A stretch of DNA of 7,404 nucleotides from Saprospiraceae bacterium UBA7328 (lineage in GTDB: Bacteria > Bacteroidota > Bacteroidia > Chitinophagales > Saprospiraceae). Of the stretch, positions 1 to 7,023 are shown in pieces. The DNA is taken from assembly GCA_002471345.1 (NCBI GenBank), contig DKPS01000057.1, forward strand, positions 1 through 7,404, read 5' to 3'. The notes under the pieces were generated by a model that worked only from the letters and a program-made list of their open reading frames with translations, ran no database searches and was not told where the DNA came from. The translations under genes and the position numbers were made by a program. The first letter of the stretch is position 1. Each line of letters begins with the position of its first letter.

Positions 1-1
1 T

Positions 2-1090
2 TTTGTAATGGCAGACAAGCAATCAAAAGAAAAAATAGATATTCTAAAAGCTTTTGGCGCAGAAGTGATTGTATGCCCTACAAATGTAACCCCTACGGAT
101 CCCAGGAGTTATTATTCTGTCGCTGAGCGACTTAATAAGGAAATACCCAATAGCTACTGGTGCAACCAATATGACAATCTATCCAATCAGGAAGCTCATT
201 ATCTTTCTACAGGGCCTGAGCTATGGGAGCAGACTGAAGGCAAAATAACACATTTGGTTGTAGGTGTAGGAACAGGAGGCACTATCTCCGGTACAGCTAA
301 GTTTCTTAAAGAACAAAATCCTGATATTAAAATATGGGGAGTAGATACTTATGGTTCTGTTTTTAAAAAATACCATGAAACTGGTGAGTTCGATGAAAAA
401 GAAATCTATCCATATATAACTGAAGGAATAGGTGAAGATATCATACCTAAGAATGTTGACTTTTCTCTAATTGACCATTTTGAAAAAGTAAGTGATAAAG
501 ACGGAGCAATCATGTGTCGTAGACTTGCAAGAGAAGAAGGTCTATTTCAAGGCTATTCTTGTGGGTCTGCCATGGCAGGATTAATGCAGATTTCAGGAAA
601 GCTGAAAAAAGAGGATATAGTTGTTGTCATTTTTCATGATCACGGCAGTAGATATGTAGGAAAAGTCTACAATGATGACTGGATGAGGGAAAGAGGTTTT
701 TTAGAAACAACAGATTTGAATGTAGGTGACCTTATTTCTCAAAAATCTGACAGTACATTCATAACAGTAAACCCTGACATGTCTGTTAGAGAAGCACTTG
801 AAATTATGAAGAGCAGTGATATCTCACAAATGCCTGTATTAGAAAAAGATGATATTATCGGGTCTATTACCGAGAGCAATTTACTCAGTTTTATCCTAGA
901 AGATCCGTTCAGAAACGGTGATAAAAAAGTAACGGAAATAATGGGACTTCCATTTCCATTAGTAAGTAATGAAACTTTGGTTAAAGAACTCAATAGGTAT
1001 ATCACAAAATCTGTTCCCGCTGTAATTGCCAAGGACACAGCTGGCACTTTACAAGTGATAACTCAGTATGATATCATCCAAGCTGTCTAA
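2..1090 (+). CDS. Cystathionine beta-synthase / cysteine synthase-like PLP enzyme with C-terminal CBS pair (5' partial)
   Basis: This is a fold-type II PLP enzyme of sulfur amino acid metabolism. It probably condenses serine (or an activated serine) with homocysteine or sulfide in the cytoplasm. The reading frame is open to the left edge (F-V precede the ATG at 8), and that ATG falls where the family reads ...CIFV-x-x-DKQSKEK, so the true start lies outside. About 90 N-terminal residues are missing, including the PLP-lysine motif (SIKDR type) and the SGNTG loop. Counting from the ATG at 8, the phosphate-binding loop GTGGT is at 88-92, EGIGEDIIPKNVDFS at about 139-153, and the cofactor-side SCGSA at 184-188. 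Two CBS domains follow at about 239-297 and 308-359, the second short and degenerate. CBS domains usually bind adenosyl ligands and regulate the enzyme. Substrate choice (cystathionine versus cysteine synthesis) cannot be settled from this part. The family call is secure. Confidence 0.93.
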   Translation, partial: FVMADKQSKEKIDILKAFGAEVIVCPTNVTPTDPRSYYSVAERLNKEIPNSYWCNQYDNLSNQEAHYLSTGPELWEQTEGKITHLVVGVGTGGTISGTAKFLKEQNPDIKIWGVDTYGSVFKKYHETGEFDEKEIYPYITEGIGEDIIPKNVDFSLIDHFEKVSDKDGAIMCRRLAREEGLFQGYSCGSAMAGLMQISGKLKKEDIVVVIFHDHGSRYVGKVYNDDWMRERGFLETTDLNVGDLISQKSDSTFITVNPDMSVREALEIMKSSDISQMPVLEKDDIIGSITESNLLSFILEDPFRNGDKKVTEIMGLPFPLVSNETLVKELNRYITKSVPAVIAKDTAGTLQVITQYDIIQAV

Positions 1091-1739
1091 GACTTTCATA
1101 TCGATATTCATTGTATTATTTCTTTATCTTCCACAATACGCTCTTGCACAATCTAACTGGAATTGGAAGGATCCTGTGGATTTGGGAGTTGTGGATTTGG
1201 GTGACAACAAAGTCCTACTTTACAATGGCATCGCTCTGGGTCTTGTGCATCTACTCTCCAAAAAGAATCATCAAATCACCACTTCTGAAAAATTTAACTC
1301 ACTACATTTTGAATATTATCATAAATACAGAAAAGAGCCATTGTCTACTGTATATAGTTTCAAATATAGGACCGGATGGCAATGGAAAAAAGCGATTTGG
1401 TTAGGATACGAACTTGGCATTTTTGGAATAAATGATAATGACTTCAAAACAGGATTAGGATTGAGTCCATTCTTTTCTTGGAATCTCATTAATTCTCAAA
1501 AGTGGAGGCTTTCTTACTCAAATGGCGTAGGTCCTGCATATTATATCAGAGCATTTCCAGAAGGAGGAACAAAATTCAACTTTTACACTTTTTATGGAAT
1601 CCAAATCGAAAATAAGAGCCCAAATATTTCATACAATCTAGGACTAAGAAATACTCATATTTCAAATGCGGCATTAGCAGGAAACGACAAAAATCCCGGT
1701 TTTGATGGGATAGGTATAAACTTGAGTATCAGGTATTAA
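1068..1739 (+). CDS. Secreted PagL-like lipid A 3-O-deacylase (acyloxyacyl hydrolase family) candidate
   Basis: This is a 223-aa exported protein, probably a small outer-membrane beta-barrel. A signal peptide spans residues 1-27: K5 and K8, a hydrophobic core ISIFIVLFLYL, then ALA before Q28. This supports the ATG at 1068, since no other Met precedes the core. The mature part has alternating aromatic strands and ends in Tyr (INLSIRY), as barrels often do. Near the C-terminus is H197-I-S199-N-A followed by NPGFD213. In PagL the catalytic His and Ser sit in an H-x-S-N motif, and an acidic residue (Glu) follows about 12 residues after the Ser. Here the nearest acidic residue is Asp213, 14 residues after Ser199. 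PagL removes the 3-linked acyl chain of lipid A at the outer membrane. The gene overlaps the upstream gene by 23 nt in another frame, so translational coupling is likely; no Shine-Dalgarno site is visible. Otherwise it would be an unassigned barrel protein. Confidence 0.68.
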   Translation: MISSKLSKTFISIFIVLFLYLPQYALAQSNWNWKDPVDLGVVDLGDNKVLLYNGIALGLVHLLSKKNHQITTSEKFNSLHFEYYHKYRKEPLSTVYSFKYRTGWQWKKAIWLGYELGIFGINDNDFKTGLGLSPFFSWNLINSQKWRLSYSNGVGPAYYIRAFPEGGTKFNFYTFYGIQIENKSPNISYNLGLRNTHISNAALAGNDKNPGFDGIGINLSIRY

Positions 1740-1788
1740 TACAAACAACTTTCCATTTCTAATAACCTAACAAAGCAGCCCTTCATAT

Positions 1789-2148
1789 TCATTCTACATA
1801 ATCCTGTTTTTCTACCAAAGTATAATACCCGCCACCTATATCTAAAAGCCCTTGCTCATAACAAAAGTGATATACTTTTCCAGCTTTAGTAGTATAAATA
1901 CTAGTCATATAATTAAATTTAAAGCCTTTATCCAGAAGTGATTTCTGATTAACTCTTGCTTTTCCGTTTGGATTTAAAGCAGCTAGAACTCTTCTATTTT
2001 TTCTAATGATGTTGTTTACATTTCGCATATAGTTATTAAGGTCTCGATTGAGCCTATTATTATACTCAACTCTGCACTCATCAGAGCAGAATTTCTTATC
2101 AACTCGACCTACGAATTCTTCCTCACAAACAAGGCATTTTTTCTTCAT
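1789..2148 (-). CDS. Small zinc-finger protein of unknown function
   Basis: This is a 119-aa cytoplasmic protein with no signal peptide or membrane segment. The N-terminus carries C5-x2-C8 and C21-x3-C25 with the flanking pattern F-x-G-R-x-D-K-K-F-C-S-D-x-C-R, typical of a treble-clef-like zinc-binding knuckle. Next comes a basic, Asn/Arg-rich helical stretch (about 28-60), then a compact C-terminal part ending in a Gly-rich turn and aromatic strand (GGGYYTLVEKQDYVE). As I recall, proteins of this length and pattern are widespread as hypotheticals in Bacteroidota; I know of no assigned function. The basic middle would fit nucleic-acid binding, but that is inference. The gene is convergent with the deacylase gene (49 nt between stops, no clear hairpin) and divergent from the protease gene. 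The start is the ATG at 2148. Upstream sequence is AT-rich without a Shine-Dalgarno site, which is usual for the phylum. Confidence 0.85.
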   Translation of the reverse strand: MKKKCLVCEEEFVGRVDKKFCSDECRVEYNNRLNRDLNNYMRNVNNIIRKNRRVLAALNPNGKARVNQKSLLDKGFKFNYMTSIYTTKAGKVYHFCYEQGLLDIGGGYYTLVEKQDYVE

Positions 2149-2251
2149 AAAATGGATTATTTAAGAGTGCTCAATATCCTATAAATCATTGATACTCATA
2201 TGCTTCTCTTAAAAATATTAAATATTGTGTCTATTTGATCTTTTGATGTAC

Positions 2252-2259
2252 TATTTTTG
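2252..2259 (+). promoter_or_regulatory. Candidate Bacteroidota -7 promoter element (TATTTTTG)
   Basis: TATTTTTG matches the TAnnTTTG -7 consensus used by the primary sigma factor of Bacteroidota. It lies 21 nt before the protease start codon, which would give a short leader of roughly 15 nt. The -33 TTTG box is not at the standard spacing: the nearest TTTG (2234-2237) is only 14 nt upstream instead of about 19-21. The element is therefore tentative. Confidence 0.35.
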
Positions 2260-2275
2260 AGTTGAACTAACTCAA
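2257..2275. repeat. Perfect 7-bp inverted repeat before the protease start codon
   Basis: TTGAGTT (2257-2263) and AACTCAA (2269-2275) are exact reverse complements separated by 5 nt (GAACT). The left arm overlaps the candidate -7 element, and the right arm ends 5 nt before the UUG start at 2281. It could be an operator for a dimeric regulator. If transcription begins further upstream, it could instead be a leader hairpin that limits ribosome access. The symmetry is seen directly; the role is inferred. Confidence 0.5.
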
Positions 2276-2280
2276 GTTTA

Positions 2281-5200
2281 TTGAAAATAAGGCTTAACTT
2301 TTTGTTGATATTTTGGGCTCTTTCTCTTCAGATCATACTGAATGGGCAGTCAAATTCATACATCCAATCAGCATTAGATAAGCATTCCGTTTTAGAAAAT
2401 CCTATTCAAATTGAGTATGTCGTAACCTCTTCACACACGGATCATGAGACCGGAATCACACATGTATATACCCGTCAAGTGATGAATGGTCAACCTATAA
2501 TTGGCACTGAATCTAGTTTTCACTACGATAAAAAAAACAATGAAAATCATGCTCAAATAAATTTTAAAGAACAAACTCAACTCCAAATGACAAATGAAAT
2601 GGCATTTATGGGAGAATTAAGCACAAAAGATTTGTTAATAAAAATTGCTCAACATCTAGAAATCCCTTTTCACAAATTGAGCATTGAGATATTGAATGAA
2701 GACAAAAATAATAGAATTGCAAAGGCACGTATAAAAGATATTGCTTACGGCGATATTCCATTTAGGGGTATTTTATTTTTTGACAAAAGCGGCTTTTTAC
2801 AATATGGCTATTCAGTTCAAATTGAACTTAAATCTTCATCTGATTGGTGGGAAATTCTGATTAATGCTAAGTCAGGGGAAATAATTGATAAAGCAAATTA
2901 TACCATTAGCTGTACTCCAACTGCATTCACAAACAGATCTCATTTAGAAAGAAAAGAATTTCACGATGACAAAACACTACCATTAACCAAATCTGCTGTC
3001 ATACTTCAGGATACACATGAATGTTACCTTGTATTCCCCTATCCTCTAGAAAGCCCTTATCATGGGCCTCAATCTTTGGTTACTAATCCAGCAGATACTA
3101 CTGCATCACCTTTTGGGTGGCATGATACTAATGGTGCTGCTGGTCCTGAATATACAATAACACGTGGTAACAACGTATGGGCAAAAGAAGATCAGAATGG
3201 TGATAATGAGTCAACTATTGGTTTCAGCCCTGATGGAGGGGATTCATTGGTTTTTAACAATCCTATACACCTGAATAACGCACCCTCTACATATGAAGCA
3301 GGTGCGGTGACTAATCTCTTCTATTGGAATAATCTGGTTCATGACGTGATGCATTATTATGGATTTGATGAAGCATCTGGAAATTTTCAAGAAACGAATT
3401 ATAGTGGTGATGGAGCTGGGAGTGATTTTGTATACGCAGATGCCCAAGATGATGGAAACTGTAATGCTAATTTTTCTACTCCACCTGATGGAAGTAACCC
3501 AAGAATGCAAATGTATACCTGTAATCAATCCAACCCAAGTCATGATAGTGACTTGGATAACGGAGTAGTCGTCCATGAATATGGTCATGGTATTTCTAAC
3601 AGACTTACAGGAGGCTCAGGGAATTCTTTCTGCCTTTCCAATACAGAACAAATGGGAGAAGGTTGGTCTGACTACTTCGCTATGGTTTTTACTATGAAGC
3701 CTGGAGATATGGGCGCTGATAAAAGAGGAATGGGGAACTATTTGGTAGGAGACCCTATAAATGGAGATGGTATTAGACCTTTTCCTTACAGCATAGATTT
3801 CAACATCAATCCACAGACATACGATCATGTTAAGTCAGTCTCAGTTCCTCATGGAGTCGGTAGTGTATGGTGCTCTATGTTGTGGGAAATGACATGGGGA
3901 CTCATTGACAAGTATGGATATGATTCTGATCTTTATCATGGTACAGGTGGTAACAACATTGCTCTGAGACTTGTAACTGAAGGATTAAAACTTCAAACAT
4001 GTAGCCCAGGTTTTGTAGATGGAAGGGATGCAATACTCAGGGCAGATACTTTATTAAGTGGAGGTTCGAATTCATGTGTTATTTGGGAAGCATTTGCCAA
4101 GAGAGGTTTAGGAGTATCAGCTGATCAAGGCTCCTCGTCTAGTGTTAGTGATGGGACACAAGCATTTGATTTGCCACCTGGATCACCGGCTAATTGTCTA
4201 GATGATTCTGACTTTTTTGTTACCGCTGATCCATTTGCACAAAAGGCCTGTGATACCTTTAGGTTTAATCTCAGCTTCTATACTAATACTGAAATTCAAC
4301 ATGTAGTAGGGCTTACTACAATTGGTCTCCAAGATACCGTAGATATTATATTTTCTGAGATCTCAGTCACAGTACCAGATCAAGTATCACTTGTTGTTAT
4401 AGACACCATTGGACTTCCTGATAGCACAACCTATTCATTTTCAGTCATAGCATCTAATGGTACTGAAATGGATACTATTCCATTACAAATTACAACATTT
4501 GGTTCACCAAATGCACCATTTCAACTGAGCCCAAATCATGACACCATATTATCAGATAGACCAATAATTTTGAATTGGAACGACGAAATTGAATCCAATA
4601 AATATAATCTACAAATTTCTAAAGACACTTTTTTTAGCATTATACAAGTAGATACTTTATTAGATTTCTCAGAATTCAATTATTTAAACAGTGTTGGTAC
4701 TGAAAAACAATATTGGCGTGTAAGAGGACTAAATGATTGTAAAATTGGCCCATTTTCAGCAATAAGGACTTTTTCACATCGCATATGTGGGACTCTTTTT
4801 CTGGACCTAGGAGGTGAAGGAAATTATCCTCATAATATCGACACAACATATGTGATTTGTTCTGACAATGATACCTCATCAATTTTATTAGACTTTATCG
4901 AATATTCAATTTTCGAAAATAGTCCTTCATGTCAATATGATTATATAGAAATATATCAAGGAGATGAAGTAGATACACTTGAATTTATTGGTAAATACTG
5001 TAAAGAAGATATCAGTGAGCTACCAAATGGAGGGGACATTTTTTCAACTCATTCGAGTGGATGTGTTACTGTAAAATTTCATTCAACCTCAGTAAACACC
5101 TCTGTCGGATGGAAGGCAAATATTACATGTTTGGATTGTCCATTTATTCTTGTGGATGAAATATCTGTAACACCTGAGTCATGTCAAAATTCCAATGATG

Positions 5201-6618
5201 GAGAAATACGCATTACAGTCCCATCAATGAAGTTGGACTATACATTTCAATTGATTGATGGAGAAGACACAACTTCAAATACATCTGGAGAATTTTTAAA
5301 TATTGGAGCCTCAAATTATGATTTAATCATTTTTCCCACCCACTATCCAGAGTGTTCAGATCTGTATGTAACTTCTGTAGTTGTGGCTGTAAAAGAGGTG
5401 GTTGATTTAGAAATAGATGAAGGGTGCGCATTTGATACGAGTTCCTTTCTGGCAATTACTTTTAATTGTGGACAGAATGGGCTCCATTCCTATATAATGC
5501 CAGATAGTCTCACTTCAGCAAATCATGTCTATGAAAATCTAAGTCAGGGAAGTTATCAAGTCATAATAGAGGACACAATGAATAACTTGATTCTTTTTGA
5601 CAGCACAATTATGATCATTCCCTTTGTTGTTGATTCAATAGACTGGGATACAGTAAGAATGCATTTGACAGAAACTTATTCATATGAGGGATACTCTAGC
5701 TCGTGCCCTGGTGCTGGAGAATTAGATGCATACCAGAATAAAAATAGAATAGCCATTAATGACTTAGACACTTCAAAGTCTTCCATATTAGTTTCATCTA
5801 GTATTGTACCTGACTTTATGGAAATAGATTTTAGAATAACCCATACTTGGGCCAGTGATTTACAAATATACCTGCAATCACCCTCCGGTACTATTTTTCC
5901 TCTTTTTATAAATTCACCAAGTTGTGGTGAAGACAATATAAACGTTATTGTTTCAGATACAGCATCAATGGACCATATTGATTATGGTGTCATTTGTCAA
6001 ACCTCAAATACGGGATTTGGAAATCCAGGCCCTCCTTATTCAAAGGAAGGAATATTCAAAGCCCAATCCTATTTAAATAATACATATTCTAATAGTGTAG
6101 AAGGAACCTGGACACTTTTAGTGTATGATGGTTTCAATCTAGATCAAGGATATATAGAAGAATTTGGAATTCATTTCACCTACAATAGATCGACGCAATG
6201 GTTTTCTGATCCGAATGGACAAAATCTTATTTATGAGGGAGATCTAATCGATCCCTTTTCAACTATTCTGAGTCTTAACCAAACTGACACTACCCAGATT
6301 TTCGAATCATGTGTGCTTAAGGATTGCAATTCCAATCCAGTACCGATTACTTTAATGATCTATAACGACATGGAAGAATTAATTCAAAATTTGAGCGACT
6401 GTGAAATAGATAAGATTACAATTGACAATAGCATCATTCATAACTTTCCAAATGGCACTGAAATAAAAGTGAATAATAATATTCACTCTAATGTCACAAT
6501 AGATAGTGCAATGAATTTGATTTTCTTCGCTGGAAATGAGATTGAGTTAACAAATGGATTTGAAATACAACTCAATGGGATATTTGAGGCTCAAATAGGA
6601 CCTTGTGAAGACCCCTAA
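2281..6618 (+). CDS. Secreted multidomain M36 (fungalysin) zinc metallopeptidase
   Basis: This is a 1445-aa exported zinc endopeptidase. The start is UUG at 2281: the frame closes 6 codons upstream, no ATG lies before the signal peptide (1-22, core FLLIFWALSLQIIL), and the next Met is residue 68. Domains in order: fungalysin/thermolysin-type propeptide (about 44-100); PepSY-like propeptide part (about 112-205); M36 catalytic domain (about 280-615); beta-sandwich (about 645-740); FN3-like domain (about 744-832); CUB domain (836-950, cysteine pairs 836/860 and 907/928, with YDYIEIYQG); two SprB-like repeats (about 957-1112); P/Homo-B-like domain (about 1150-1300, with TWTLLVYDG); and a C-terminal AGNEIEL-x-NGFEIQ-x-NG-x-FEAQI module (about 1375-1442). 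H432-E-Y-G-H436 plus E460 in MGEGW are the zinc ligands, with E433 as catalytic base, so the enzyme looks active after propeptide removal. About 29 cysteines are present, mostly in the mature part, suggesting disulfides. No typical type IX C-terminal sorting domain is evident. It is apparently monocistronic. The family call is firm; outer domain borders are approximate. Confidence 0.95.
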   Translation: MKIRLNFLLIFWALSLQIILNGQSNSYIQSALDKHSVLENPIQIEYVVTSSHTDHETGITHVYTRQVMNGQPIIGTESSFHYDKKNNENHAQINFKEQTQLQMTNEMAFMGELSTKDLLIKIAQHLEIPFHKLSIEILNEDKNNRIAKARIKDIAYGDIPFRGILFFDKSGFLQYGYSVQIELKSSSDWWEILINAKSGEIIDKANYTISCTPTAFTNRSHLERKEFHDDKTLPLTKSAVILQDTHECYLVFPYPLESPYHGPQSLVTNPADTTASPFGWHDTNGAAGPEYTITRGNNVWAKEDQNGDNESTIGFSPDGGDSLVFNNPIHLNNAPSTYEAGAVTNLFYWNNLVHDVMHYYGFDEASGNFQETNYSGDGAGSDFVYADAQDDGNCNANFSTPPDGSNPRMQMYTCNQSNPSHDSDLDNGVVVHEYGHGISNRLTGGSGNSFCLSNTEQMGEGWSDYFAMVFTMKPGDMGADKRGMGNYLVGDPINGDGIRPFPYSIDFNINPQTYDHVKSVSVPHGVGSVWCSMLWEMTWGLIDKYGYDSDLYHGTGGNNIALRLVTEGLKLQTCSPGFVDGRDAILRADTLLSGGSNSCVIWEAFAKRGLGVSADQGSSSSVSDGTQAFDLPPGSPANCLDDSDFFVTADPFAQKACDTFRFNLSFYTNTEIQHVVGLTTIGLQDTVDIIFSEISVTVPDQVSLVVIDTIGLPDSTTYSFSVIASNGTEMDTIPLQITTFGSPNAPFQLSPNHDTILSDRPIILNWNDEIESNKYNLQISKDTFFSIIQVDTLLDFSEFNYLNSVGTEKQYWRVRGLNDCKIGPFSAIRTFSHRICGTLFLDLGGEGNYPHNIDTTYVICSDNDTSSILLDFIEYSIFENSPSCQYDYIEIYQGDEVDTLEFIGKYCKEDISELPNGGDIFSTHSSGCVTVKFHSTSVNTSVGWKANITCLDCPFILVDEISVTPESCQNSNDGEIRITVPSMKLDYTFQLIDGEDTTSNTSGEFLNIGASNYDLIIFPTHYPECSDLYVTSVVVAVKEVVDLEIDEGCAFDTSSFLAITFNCGQNGLHSYIMPDSLTSANHVYENLSQGSYQVIIEDTMNNLILFDSTIMIIPFVVDSIDWDTVRMHLTETYSYEGYSSSCPGAGELDAYQNKNRIAINDLDTSKSSILVSSSIVPDFMEIDFRITHTWASDLQIYLQSPSGTIFPLFINSPSCGEDNINVIVSDTASMDHIDYGVICQTSNTGFGNPGPPYSKEGIFKAQSYLNNTYSNSVEGTWTLLVYDGFNLDQGYIEEFGIHFTYNRSTQWFSDPNGQNLIYEGDLIDPFSTILSLNQTDTTQIFESCVLKDCNSNPVPITLMIYNDMEELIQNLSDCEIDKITIDNSIIHNFPNGTEIKVNNNIHSNVTIDSAMNLIFFAGNEIELTNGFEIQLNGIFEAQIGPCEDP

Positions 6619-6930
6619 TCACATTCAAATGAGTTTGAAATTCCTTTCACATTGAGCGTGTTCTGAAATTTATTCGCAACTTGTTTTAGGCATAAATCTC
6701 GCGGTTTAAAGATAATTATCACATAGTTTAGGCTGTAATGAATTAATAATCACTAGGTTTTATTAACTTTTTGATAGTCATATTTTACTTTGAACCACTG
6801 CATTGAATAGTAAGTAGAGCTGTCCAATTCTTAATCTTTCAAAAGATTTAGCAATTCGAACATAATATGGAACAAAAAGAGGATTGTAATTAAATAACTT
6901 TAGCCTATTTCCCAAATTAATACAAACCAA
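6619..6930. other. Noncoding spacer after the protease gene, no gene recognised
   Basis: This is an AT-rich stretch of about 310 nt between the protease stop and the minus-strand terminator. It holds a short hairpin right after the protease stop (TTCAAA 6624-6629 / TTTGAA 6634-6639, loop TGAG) without a clear U-tract, so it is at best a weak terminator. It also holds a perfect palindrome GATAATTATC (6711-6720) and a weak hairpin AATCTT/AAGATT (6833-6848). I see no convincing coding frame, tRNA or repeat array. Confidence 0.5.
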
Positions 6931-6964
6931 GAAAAAAGGCATGCTGCATCTAAGCAACATGCCT
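6931..6964 (-). terminator. Rho-independent terminator of the minus-strand repeat protein gene
   Basis: GGCATG (6938-6943) pairs with CATGCC (6958-6963). After one C/A mismatch, TGC (6945-6947) pairs with GCA (6954-6956), leaving loop ATCTAA. On the minus strand the stem is followed at once by six T (complement of A 6932-6937). The plus strand has no T-tract after the stem, so the signal is one-directional. It lies 60 nt past the stop codon at 7024, as expected for the end of that transcript. Confidence 0.8.
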
Positions 6965-7023
6965 AATTCCCCAAAAACGAATCATGAAATTCTATTCTTT
7001 ATCTCTTGCAAAAGTTTACATGA

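Noticed and set aside
8..10. ATG at 8 as the true start of the PLP enzyme
   Set aside because: Family alignment continues upstream of it (F-V in frame), and the PLP-lysine region required for activity would be missing.
739..1047. 102-codon minus-strand open frame inside the CBS-domain region
   Set aside because: It is antisense to a well-supported enzyme and its translation shows no family features.
1111..1404. 97-codon plus-strand frame overlapping the deacylase gene
   Set aside because: It is out of frame with the signal-peptide-bearing gene, which explains the same DNA better.
1740..1788. Possible bidirectional terminator between the convergent genes
   Set aside because: I found no stable inverted repeat with a T-tract in these 49 nt.
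3244..3588. 114-codon minus-strand frame inside the protease gene
   Set aside because: It lies opposite the zinc-binding catalytic region, whose motifs establish the plus-strand reading.
6624..6639. Terminator for the protease gene
   Set aside because: The stem is only 6 AT-rich pairs and is followed by mixed sequence (ATTCCTTTCAC), not a T-tract, so it is mentioned only as a weak hairpin.
6778..6960. 60-codon minus-strand open frame
   Set aside because: Its ATG lies inside the intrinsic terminator hairpin of the upstream minus-strand gene. It has no recognisable domain or signal peptide, and the composition looks like noncoding AT-rich DNA.
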